Assembly (NCBI GenBank): GCA_028690155.1
Contig: JAQVBU010000010.1
Coordinates: forward strand, 16,839 to 80,838
DNA from: Alphaproteobacteria bacterium
GTDB lineage: Bacteria; Pseudomonadota; Alphaproteobacteria; UBA9219
Direction of reading: 5' to 3'
Length of the DNA stretch: 64,000 bases
Translations under genes and position numbers: made by a program
In this document: positions 57,278 through 64,000 of the stretch, in pieces
Numbering within the stretch: the first letter of the stretch is position 1
Layout of the letters: the number at the start of each line of letters is the position of its first letter
The notes under the pieces: generated by a model
Told to the model about the DNA's origin: nothing
The model's input: only the letters and a program-made list of their open reading frames with translations
Database searches by the model: none

Positions 57278-57538
57278 TTAAGGCTTTTTCTCCTCAACCG
57301 GAGGGACCGGGTCGTAGCCCGATCCTCCCCACGGGTGGCATCGTAAAAGCCTTTTGAGGGCAAGCCGGGTTCCTTTGACCGGACCGTGCAGGCGAATAGC
57401 CTCGTCCGCATAGACGGAACAGGTTGGTAAAAATCGGCACCGATTCCCTAAAAACATCGACAGACTATGCCGATAGAGTCCTATCAGACCCCGTAAGAAA
57501 ACCTTCGCCAAATTAGATAGGTTGATTTTTTCTCCCAT
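57278..57538 (-). CDS. yidD: membrane protein insertion efficiency factor YidD
   Basis: 86 residues. Small amphipathic protein assisting YidC. Carries [29 protein letters not shown] and the terminal [12 protein letters not shown] motif. In most bacteria it lies in rpmH-rnpA-yidD-yidC; here it is divergent from yidC, 74 bp away, and rnpA and rpmH are absent. Confidence 0.95.
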   Translation of the reverse strand: MGEKINLSNLAKVFLRGLIGLYRHSLSMFLGNRCRFLPTCSVYADEAIRLHGPVKGTRLALKRLLRCHPWGGSGYDPVPPVEEKKP

Positions 57539-57612
57539 TTATGCCTTTTCCCCGTCTGAAATACCTGATACTCACAACCCCTGACCACCATCGCTGTTTT
57601 AGACCAAGGATC

Positions 57613-59325
57613 ATGAATAACAACGTCTTTCTTGCCGTTCTTCTCTCGTTCGGCATCCTCGTGGGCTTTCAATTTTTTTACGTTAACCCCCAACAGGAAG
57701 CCCTTCAAAATCGGCGCGCGATTCAGCACGTGGCTCCGGAATCCATCACGGCGCCTTCTGCGGCGTCGTCTCCGGTTCAGGCCGCTTTGCCGCGCGATCA
57801 AGTTCTGCGCCAAAATCCCCGCGTCACGATTCAATCGCCGGTTCTTGCCGGCTCCATCAATTTGCGCGGCGCGCGTTTCGACGACTTGGTTCTTTCTTCG
57901 TACCGCGAAACGGTTGATAAAAACTCGCCGCCCATTACCCTGTTGTCGCCTTCGGGATCGTCTGCTCCATACAGACCCTATTATGTGTCGTTCAGTTGGC
58001 TGGCCGATTTCAACGTCCTCGATGTTCCGAACGATGAGACAATATGGAAGGCTGATCGCAATGCGTTGACGCCGGATCATTCCGTTCAGCTGTCGTGGCG
58101 GAACAAACAGGGCTTGCTTTTCCTTCGGACGGTTGCCGTCGATAAAGAGTATATGTTCACCATAACCGATCGTGTTGTGAACGAAAGCGGCCGTGATGTC
58201 ATGCTTTATCCTTTTGGCCTTGCCGCGCGTCAGGGCATTCCGCCGCACGAGACCAGCTCTGTGGTGCATGAAGGCCCTTTGGCCGTCTTGGATGGGACGC
58301 TTGACGAAGTCGATTACGACGATGTGATGGATGACGGAAAAATTTCGAAAAAAAGCAAGGGCGGGTGGATCGGCATAACCGATAAATATTGGCTCGTGGC
58401 TATGGTGCCGCCTCAGAACGACTTGATGGTCGGCGAATTTGCCTATAATCGCGCCGGGGCGGTTTTGCCCAAGGACGGCTTTTTCCAAGCCGATTTTCGA
58501 GGAAATCCCGTTTCCATTTCCACAGGCGGCAGCGTCGAACGCGTGACGCATCTTTTTGCTGGGCCAAAACGGGTTGATCTTCTTGACCAATACGCGGATC
58601 AATACGACATCCCCCGTTTTGATCGCGCGATTGATTTTGGTTGGTTTTATTTCTTGACCCGGCCTTTCCTGTCGCTTCTTTCGTTGATGGAATCCGCGAC
58701 CGGCAGCATGGCGTGGGCCATTTTGCTGTTCACCATCCTTTTGCGTATTGCGGTTTTGCCTTTGTCGCAGAAATCGTACCGCTCGATGGCGCGCATGAAG
58801 GAAATCCAGCCCGAGATGAAGCGCATCCAAGAACGCTTTGCCGACGACAGAATGCGGCAGAGCCAGGAGATGATGGAGCTTTACAAGCGCGAAAAGGTCA
58901 ACCCTTTGTCCGGCTGCATGCCGACGTTGATCCAGATTCCCATATTCTTCGCTCTGTACAAGGTGCTGTACGTCAACATCGAAATGCGGCAAGCGCCGTT
59001 TTTCGGCTGGATTCACGACATGGCGATTCCCGATCCGACCTCGTTGTTCAACGGCTTCGGCTTGCTGCCTTACGACGTTCCTTCCTTCCTTCAGATCGGC
59101 GCGTGGCCCGTTCTGATGGGGCTCAGCATGTTTTTGCAACAGAAGCTGTCGCCTCAGCCCCCCGATAAATCGCAGGCCCGTATCTTTATGATCCTGCCGG
59201 TCGTTTTCACCTTTATGCTGGCGCACATGCCGGCGGGCTTGGTGATCTACTGGACGTGGAGCAACCTTCTGGGCATCCTTCAGCAGTGGTACATCATGCG
59301 GGGCGTGCGCAATAAGACGGCGTGA
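57613..59325 (+). CDS. yidC: membrane protein insertase YidC (long Gram-negative form)
   Basis: 570 residues from ATG 57613 (MNNNVFLAVLLSFGILVGF), which has AAGGA upstream. First membrane segment, then a large periplasmic beta domain (about 60-340), then the conserved insertase core with WAILLFTILLRIAVLPLSQKSY and PTLIQIPIFFALYKVL. The hydrophilic groove Arg is in LLRIAVLP. Stops 1 bp from the end of convergent zur. Confidence 0.98.
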   Translation: MNNNVFLAVLLSFGILVGFQFFYVNPQQEALQNRRAIQHVAPESITAPSAASSPVQAALPRDQVLRQNPRVTIQSPVLAGSINLRGARFDDLVLSSYRETVDKNSPPITLLSPSGSSAPYRPYYVSFSWLADFNVLDVPNDETIWKADRNALTPDHSVQLSWRNKQGLLFLRTVAVDKEYMFTITDRVVNESGRDVMLYPFGLAARQGIPPHETSSVVHEGPLAVLDGTLDEVDYDDVMDDGKISKKSKGGWIGITDKYWLVAMVPPQNDLMVGEFAYNRAGAVLPKDGFFQADFRGNPVSISTGGSVERVTHLFAGPKRVDLLDQYADQYDIPRFDRAIDFGWFYFLTRPFLSLLSLMESATGSMAWAILLFTILLRIAVLPLSQKSYRSMARMKEIQPEMKRIQERFADDRMRQSQEMMELYKREKVNPLSGCMPTLIQIPIFFALYKVLYVNIEMRQAPFFGWIHDMAIPDPTSLFNGFGLLPYDVPSFLQIGAWPVLMGLSMFLQQKLSPQPPDKSQARIFMILPVVFTFMLAHMPAGLVIYWTWSNLLGILQQWYIMRGVRNKTA

Positions 59326-59772
59326 TTAACAGTTCTTGCACGTTCCGTGAAGCTCGATCACCGGGTGTTTGAGCGTGTGCCCGTGTTTCTTGGCCGTTTG
59401 TTTTAGAAGGGCCGTCAAGGCGTGGGCGTCGATTTCCTCGACGCGGCCGCAGGTGTTGCAGACCGTTACGACATGGTTGTGATGCGGGGCGGCTGAGCCG
59501 CAGAGCCAAAACGTGTTCTGGCTTTCAATTTTGAGGACAACGCCCGCTTCGATCAGGAAGTTCAGCGCGCGATAAAGGCTTATAGCCGATAGAGGGCTTT
59601 TCCGTTTTTTGTTCACGGCGCTTAAAAGCTGATAGGCCGTCTGCGGCTTTTTTATCGTCATCATTTTATTCAAAACGTCACGTCGGACCGAGGTCATGCG
59701 TCCGCCGCAGGCCTTAAGGTGGCGCTCAATCTTGATATCGAAAAGAGTTTTTGGTTTTTGGCGCGGCGGCAT
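59326..59772 (-). CDS. zur: zinc uptake regulator (Fur family)
   Basis: 148 residues. Winged helix with GRMTSVRRDVLNKM and AISLYRALNFLIEAGVV, then a dimer domain with HHNHVVTVCNTCGRVEE (sensor His and the structural CxxC) and a terminal CKNC. The context (7 bp after znuA, Zur box upstream, znuCB divergent) identifies it as Zur, not Fur. Zinc-loaded Zur should repress both arms of the locus including itself. Confidence 0.93.
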   Translation of the reverse strand: MPPRQKPKTLFDIKIERHLKACGGRMTSVRRDVLNKMMTIKKPQTAYQLLSAVNKKRKSPLSAISLYRALNFLIEAGVVLKIESQNTFWLCGSAAPHHNHVVTVCNTCGRVEEIDAHALTALLKQTAKKHGHTLKHPVIELHGTCKNC

Positions 59773-59779
59773 TTTCCTC

Positions 59780-60688
59780 CTATGATCCGTTCAGCGTCAA
59801 CGCGTCTTTGAATCGCGTCGCGTTGAGCCGCATCATGTCGATATACGTCGGCGCCGGACCGTTCGGCGGCGACAGGGCGTCGGAATAGATCGGTTCGCCC
59901 ACATCGACGTGCGCGTCTTCGGCCAGGCGTCGGATCAGAGTGGGGCTGGCCAGCGTTTCAAAAAAGACGCGGTGCACTTTTTCTTTTTTTATTTGCGACA
60001 GGAGGGCCGCGATGCGGGCGGGGGACGGCTCGATCTCGGTGCTGATTCCCTGAGGGGCCAGGAAAGTTACGCCGTAGGCCTGCCCGAAGTACTCGAACGC
60101 GTCGTGGCTCGTGATGATTTTGCGCCGGTCGGTCGGCACGGCGGCCATTTCTTTTTTGATCCAGGCATCGAGGGCGGCAAGGCGTTTGTCGTAAGATCTG
60201 GCGTGCGCGGCGAAGGCGGTGGCGTGTCGAGGTTTTGCGTCGGCGAGGGCGGTGGCGATGTTTTTGACATAAAGCCGGACGTTCGAGACATCTTGCCAGG
60301 CGTGGGGATCGAACGCGCGCGGTTCGCCGCCGTGACGGTGCGGGCCGAAGGACCGGGGGGCGATGCCCCGACACGCGACGACGACAGGCCCTTTATATCC
60401 GGAGCCGGAGACAAGGCGGTCCATCCAGCCTTCAAATCCGAGGCCGTTGATGACGACAAGATCCGCTTTTGCCAGACGGGCCGAGTCTTGGGGCGTCGGC
60501 CTGTACATATGGGCGTCTTCGCCTGGCCCGACGATTGTTTCGACGGCCACGGATTCGCCGCCTATCTGCTTGACAAGATCCCCCAAGATGCTGAACGTTG
60601 CCACCACATGCAGGGGAGCGGCGCAGGCGCTTTGCGGCGCCGTAAGGAGCGCGAGAGCGCAAAGCAGGGCGGCGGCTTTTCTGAGCAT
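59780..60688 (-). CDS. znuA: zinc ABC transporter substrate-binding protein
   Basis: 302 residues with signal peptide MLRKAAALLCALALLTAPQS (cleavage near ACA). Cluster A-I metal-binding protein. Zinc ligands are probably His in GEDAHMYRPT, DPHAWQD and TSHDAFEYFG and an acidic residue near the C-terminus. The His-rich loop of classical ZnuA is short (HRHGG). First gene of znuA-zur, under the Zur box at 60724-60746. Confidence 0.95.
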   Translation of the reverse strand: MLRKAAALLCALALLTAPQSACAAPLHVVATFSILGDLVKQIGGESVAVETIVGPGEDAHMYRPTPQDSARLAKADLVVINGLGFEGWMDRLVSGSGYKGPVVVACRGIAPRSFGPHRHGGEPRAFDPHAWQDVSNVRLYVKNIATALADAKPRHATAFAAHARSYDKRLAALDAWIKKEMAAVPTDRRKIITSHDAFEYFGQAYGVTFLAPQGISTEIEPSPARIAALLSQIKKEKVHRVFFETLASPTLIRRLAEDAHVDVGEPIYSDALSPPNGPAPTYIDMMRLNATRFKDALTLNGS

Positions 60689-60723
60689 GGACGAATTCCT
60701 TTTGGAGGCGCGTTGACCGGTCG

Positions 60724-60746
60724 TTATTGTTATAATATAACAATAA
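60724..60746. promoter_or_regulatory. Zur box
   Basis: 23-bp perfect palindrome: arms TTATTGTTATA and TATAACAATAA around a central A. It fits the alphaproteobacterial Zur operator core GTTATA-n-TATAAC. Located between divergent znuA (35 bp to its ATG) and the znuCB side (29 bp to the micro-ORF), so one site can repress both. Confidence 0.88.
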
Positions 60747-60775
60747 GAAGCGTCAAGCGCGGAAGGGGCCTTTCG

Positions 60776-60865
60776 ATGTTCAATCTGTCTTTGTTGCAGC
60801 GGCTGGCCGTAGCGGCCGGGATTTTTCTTGCCCTTGCGGCGCTGGTTTTTTCTGTTTTGGAGTAG
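60776..60865 (+). CDS. 29-residue membrane micro-protein in the znu operon
   Basis: Frame MFNLSLLQRLAVAAGIFLAL ending AALVFSVLE and TAG. A strong GGAAGGGG ribosome-binding site lies 7 nt before the ATG and the stop is 3 bp before the znuC ATG. One hydrophobic helix with a basic flank. It would be the first gene of the Zur-controlled znuCB transcript. It could be a transporter-associated peptide or a leader that couples znuC translation. Confidence 0.55.
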   Translation: MFNLSLLQRLAVAAGIFLALAALVFSVLE

Positions 60866-60868
60866 GCT

Positions 60869-61627
60869 ATGGCCGAGCCCCTTATTTCCCTGCGCGATCT
60901 TTCGGTTTTCTATGGCGCCCGCCCGGCGTTGCTGGATGTCTCCGGCGCGTTCTATCGAGGGTCGTTGACGGCGGTCGCCGGGCCGAACGGGTCGGGGAAG
61001 AGCACGCTTCTTAAGGTGCTGGCGGGCATTATCGAGCCCGCGCGCGGGACGGTGGCGTTCGACGGAGGCGTGCGGCCCCGGATGGCGTATCTGCCGCAGA
61101 GTTCGACGATGCGGCGCGACTTTCCCATCTCGGTCGAGGACGTCGTTTTGACCGGTTTTTATCCCGATATCGGCGAGGGCCGGGCGATGACGGCGGCGCG
61201 GCGCGCGACGGCGGGCGACGCCTTGCGGCAGGTCGGGCTCGACGGTTATGCGCGTCGTCCGATCGAGGCTCTTTCCGGCGGCGAGTTCCAGCGAACGCTT
61301 TTCGCCCGGGTCATCGTTCAGGATGCCCCCGTTATTCTTTTAGACGAGCCGTTTTCCGCCGTCGATGCCGAAACCACGGCGCGGCTCATCCGGCTTCTTT
61401 TGCGTTGGCACGAGGAGGGCCGCACGGTCGTTTGCGTTCTTCATGACCTTTTGTTGATCCATAAATATTTTCCGGACTCCATGGTTCTTCAGGGGCGTTG
61501 CTTGGGAAGCGGTCATACGCACGCCCTGTTCGAGCAGAAGCTTCTGTCCTTCGACCTCGATATGGCCGAGCTGTTTTCCTCGCGCGATCTCTCCTCCGTT
61601 CATCACAAGGACTCTCACGATGACTGA
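60869..61627 (+). CDS. znuC: zinc ABC transporter ATP-binding protein
   Basis: 252 residues. Walker A GPNGSGKST near residue 36, Q-loop in YLPQSSTM, signature LSGGEFQRTLFAR, Walker B VILLDEPFSAVD and H-loop VCVLHD. Energises ZnuB for zinc import. Overlaps znuB by 8 bp. Metal specificity is inferred from Zur context. Confidence 0.95.
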   Translation: MAEPLISLRDLSVFYGARPALLDVSGAFYRGSLTAVAGPNGSGKSTLLKVLAGIIEPARGTVAFDGGVRPRMAYLPQSSTMRRDFPISVEDVVLTGFYPDIGEGRAMTAARRATAGDALRQVGLDGYARRPIEALSGGEFQRTLFARVIVQDAPVILLDEPFSAVDAETTARLIRLLLRWHEEGRTVVCVLHDLLLIHKYFPDSMVLQGRCLGSGHTHALFEQKLLSFDLDMAELFSSRDLSSVHHKDSHDD

Positions 61628-62579
61628 AAGCTTTCTGATCGCGCCGTTTAACGATTTCGCTTTTCTGCGCCGCGCGTTGGCCGCGTGCATTATTTTGTCC
61701 GTCGGTGGCGCGCCGTTGGGGTTCTTTATGAACCAGCGACGTATGGCCCTCGTTTCCGATGCCATGTCGCACGCCATTCTTCCCGGCGTGGCCGTGGCGT
61801 TTCTGATCGCGGGGATGGGCGTTTGGTCGTTGACGCTCGGCGGCCTTTGCGCCGGAATTCTGATCGCCTTGTTCGCCGTTTATCTTATTCGCCACACGAA
61901 AATCAAGGAAGACGCTGTATTCACCCTGTTTTTTCTTCTTTCGTTGACGTCGGGTTTTGTTTTGTTATCCCTTAAAGGATCGAACATCGATTTGATGCAT
62001 ATGTTGTTCGGCGACGTGCTGGCCATCAATCGCGACGCGTTGATTTTCATCTTTTCGGTCACGGCGCTCACGCTCTTTTCTTTGGCGTTTATCTATCGAG
62101 GGCTTCTGTTGGATTGCTTCGATCCCGATTTTCTGACGGCGTCGGGCCGTGGGCGCATTGTGCGCCCGGCGTTTTTTGTCTTGTTTGTCGTTAATTTGGT
62201 CGCCGCCTTTCAGGCTTTGGGAACGCTGATGGCGCTTGGGCTTATTCTTCTTCCCGCGATTGCGGCCCGGTTTTGGACACGGCATGTGACGACAGCCATT
62301 CTTTTCAGCGTCGCGTTGGCCATTCTCGCTTCCTACAGCGGGCTTCTTCTTGCCTTTTATGCCGACACGCCCGCCGGGGCCACGGTCGTGCTTGTTTGCG
62401 CCGTGCTTTGTCTGTTGTCCGTTCTGGCCGGACGTTACGGCAGTCTTTGGGCCGAAACGCGCAGGCAAGGCCCAGGCGTCATTATGACAGCGCGTAGCGA
62501 GAGGAATTTCTTTTTGCCTGCGGCCAAGGCGGAGGCAGGGGACGGCGGACAAACTGCGTTGTCACGTCCTGAATCATAG
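61620..62579 (+). CDS. znuB: zinc ABC transporter permease
   Basis: 319 residues, eight or nine membrane segments, ABC-3 family permease (FGDVLAINRDALIF, GTLMALGLILLPAIAARFWT). Its last 45 residues extend past the final membrane helix and are encoded on the strand opposite the end of the next gene; the two 3' ends overlap by 98 bp. That extra tail is longer than usual for the family. Confidence 0.94.
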   Translation: MTESFLIAPFNDFAFLRRALAACIILSVGGAPLGFFMNQRRMALVSDAMSHAILPGVAVAFLIAGMGVWSLTLGGLCAGILIALFAVYLIRHTKIKEDAVFTLFFLLSLTSGFVLLSLKGSNIDLMHMLFGDVLAINRDALIFIFSVTALTLFSLAFIYRGLLLDCFDPDFLTASGRGRIVRPAFFVLFVVNLVAAFQALGTLMALGLILLPAIAARFWTRHVTTAILFSVALAILASYSGLLLAFYADTPAGATVVLVCAVLCLLSVLAGRYGSLWAETRRQGPGVIMTARSERNFFLPAAKAEAGDGGQTALSRPES

Positions 62580-63111
62580 AAAGCACTCTGGCGCCGTTGG
62601 GATTGTCGTGGATAAGAGCGTCGATTGCCCCGCCTTTTTCCCGCTGCGCCTTTATGTCGGCGCCAAGGCGCCGCCACTCCTCTTCGTAGAGGATGACTTC
62701 CCTCGCGTTGATTTCGAAAGCCTGCCGGACCGGGATCTGCCGCAGAAGCAGCGAGTCCTTCTTGAAAAGCTGGCTTGCTTCTTGAAACTGGGCAAGAACC
62801 GGCACGAGGTCTTTCTTTTCGGACAGGCCGATTTGGCGGAGTATGGGGGGGGAAAGCTCTTGGGCCGTATAGGTCGTCGCGGCAATTTTGACGTTTTTTG
62901 CCTCTGTATCAAAGACGATATTCGGCGCGATGGAAAGAGGGTCCGGGACAAATTCAAGTTCGAACAGATTGCCAAACAGATAGGCCTGTTGTTTTTTGTT
63001 TATTCCGATGCTGTCGCAATAATGCGCGAGCGTCGAATAAGGTTTTCCGTCAAATGGAAAGGTGCCGAAGATATGTCCATGACGGCGGCAAATTCCCAAG
63101 AATGGGAGCAT
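62482..63111 (-). CDS. orphan protein, paralog of the 63295 gene
   Basis: 209 residues starting MLPFLGICRRHGHIFG. The first 60 residues resemble the next gene: LGIC, H-x-F, K-x-Y-x-x-L/I-x-x-(Y/F)C, and a hydrophobic FxLxEF segment. A helical middle (EEEWRRLGADIKAQREKGG) follows. No signal peptide, no known family. The C-terminal 32 codons overlap the end of znuB on the opposite strand. Divergent from its paralog. Confidence 0.6.
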   Translation of the reverse strand: MLPFLGICRRHGHIFGTFPFDGKPYSTLAHYCDSIGINKKQQAYLFGNLFELEFVPDPLSIAPNIVFDTEAKNVKIAATTYTAQELSPPILRQIGLSEKKDLVPVLAQFQEASQLFKKDSLLLRQIPVRQAFEINAREVILYEEEWRRLGADIKAQREKGGAIDALIHDNPNGARVLSMIQDVTTQFVRRPLPPPWPQAKRNSSRYALS

Positions 63112-63294
63112 GTGAAAAACCTCCCTTGAAAAACAGAAAAGAGAAAGAATGAATTATATCCCTTTTTTTCGGGCGTGGAAGAGACCTGATTAACGACGGA
63201 TACCCCTTTGGTTATGGTTAACAACGCGACGCTGTTCTTTTTCCTGTTTTCCACTAAAATTAGGACGCTTCTATTTTGGAAAAGGATTTTTTTG

Positions 63295-63987
63295 ATGAAA
63301 TTTCTCGGCATTTGCGCAGCGCCCGAGCATGTTTTTTTGCTGGACGACCTTCGTGAGAAGACCTACGGGGAAATCGTTTCTTTCTGCGCGGGAAAAGGTT
63401 TTCCCGCCGCCTATGCCGAATTCAAGGTGCGCAGCTTCTTCTTGGCGGAGTTTTTGCTGGAGGACCGCGTGCCTTCTCTTATAGCTGTGGCAAAGGACAA
63501 CGAAAGCGGTGCGTGGGCGCTTACGCCGATTGTCTTTACCCAAAACGAGCTTGAGCGCCTTTCCTCCTTGCCGATAGCCTGGGTCCAGGAAATATCCGAG
63601 GGCGCGGAGGTCCGGGCGGTCGCGTACGAAAAGCTTTGTTCGGTTTTTGACCGTTTTATGAGCGGGGAATGGCGTCCTTGCGATTTTCCGAAACGAAAGA
63701 CCTACCCTTGCGTTCTGGAAGGGTTCACGGTCAGCGACGAGGGTGCGCTTGTCGTCCCGGAGGAGGTTCAGAGGGCGGTTTCTTTTTTGGCCTTGAAAAG
63801 ACAGCGAGGGGAAAAGCTTTTTGTCGACCTCGATAAAAACCCTGTCGGAGGAAGGTTCATCCGGACTTTTTGGAAGGCGCAGGACAGCTTTTCTTCCTAT
63901 CCTCTTCCCGTTGCATGGGGGCGTCCTTGTTTGCCGGACAAAACAACATTCAATGTTTTTTTGAGAGAGGATGTGCGTTTAGGTTAG
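63295..63987 (+). CDS. orphan protein, paralog of the 62482 gene
   Basis: 230 residues from ATG 63295 (MKFLGICAAPEHVF), with AAAGGA upstream; the longer frame is AT-rich leader. Cytoplasmic by composition, mixed alpha/beta. It shares the N-terminal pattern with its divergent neighbour and a later block of the form VxxAxxF...RxxGxx(L/I)xxLxxNPxGxR. Unknown function; ends 13 bp from the window edge. Confidence 0.6.
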   Translation: MKFLGICAAPEHVFLLDDLREKTYGEIVSFCAGKGFPAAYAEFKVRSFFLAEFLLEDRVPSLIAVAKDNESGAWALTPIVFTQNELERLSSLPIAWVQEISEGAEVRAVAYEKLCSVFDRFMSGEWRPCDFPKRKTYPCVLEGFTVSDEGALVVPEEVQRAVSFLALKRQRGEKLFVDLDKNPVGGRFIRTFWKAQDSFSSYPLPVAWGRPCLPDKTTFNVFLREDVRLG

Positions 63988-64000
63988 CGCGTCTTTTGCC

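Noticed and set aside
57484-59226. 580-codon open frame antisense to yidC
   Set aside because: yidC is complete on the plus strand; the antisense product is highly basic and featureless.

Overview
The window looks like chromosomal DNA of an alphaproteobacterium that cannot be placed more precisely from sequence alone. The evidence is an alphaproteobacterial-type LexA box (GTTC-N7-GTTC) between uvrA and ssb, a sigma-32 promoter of the CTTG-N18-CTTATCT type before groESL, lnt followed by an XRE regulator, LPS and PE biosynthesis genes (kdsA, pssA, psd), and a zinc-ligand-free L36. Gene density is high and almost all genes are housekeeping. There is no prophage, insertion sequence or CRISPR array.

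Layout. 1-2.5 kb: two family-4 glycosyltransferases and two response-regulator proteins. 2.6-4.9 kb: groES-groEL. 4.9-9.2 kb: two large paralogous helical-repeat proteins of unknown function, each preceded by the same 33-bp element. 9.3-13.4 kb: yebC, ychF, a membrane-anchored protein with eight CxxC motifs and a small orphan. 13.4-20.4 kb: DNA repair and replication genes (uvrA diverging from ssb-dnaE). 20.4-25.6 kb: a psd-pssA-kdsA operon, a LOG-family hydrolase and a PhoH-like ATPase. 26.2-38.7 kb: rpmJ, then the conserved rpsB-tsf-pyrH-frr-uppS-cdsA-dxr block on the minus strand. That block is split after uppS by about 4.4 kb carrying fbaB, nfuA, tsaB, a TetR-like gene, comF and rpmB, and dxr continues into aroB and a ClpB-D1-like ATPase. 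39-45.4 kb: a more accessory stretch with a GNAT, an AsmA-like protein, a HAD hydrolase, tRNA-Arg(TCT), a PLD-like nuclease, a protein of 13-residue repeats and an OmpA-like periplasmic protein. 45.5-59.3 kb: RNase R, a Crp/Fnr regulator with a four-Cys tail, a fused acyltransferase/acyl-ACP synthetase, rpsD, a HIT protein, lnt, GTP-type PEPCK, yidD and yidC. 59.3-62.6 kb: a zinc-uptake locus (zur, znuA, znuC, znuB) around a perfect Zur-box palindrome. 62.5-64 kb: two mutually similar orphan proteins.

The most distinctive signals not explained by known genes are: (1) a family of palindromic intergenic repeats beginning CTAG, whose TAG is the actual stop codon of three genes; (2) the twin repeat proteins with their shared upstream element; (3) cysteine-rich tails on GroES and on the Crp/Fnr protein; (4) the 13-residue repeat protein; and (5) a 29-codon membrane micro-ORF inside the zinc operon. 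No single complete novel system is evident. These are separate leads.
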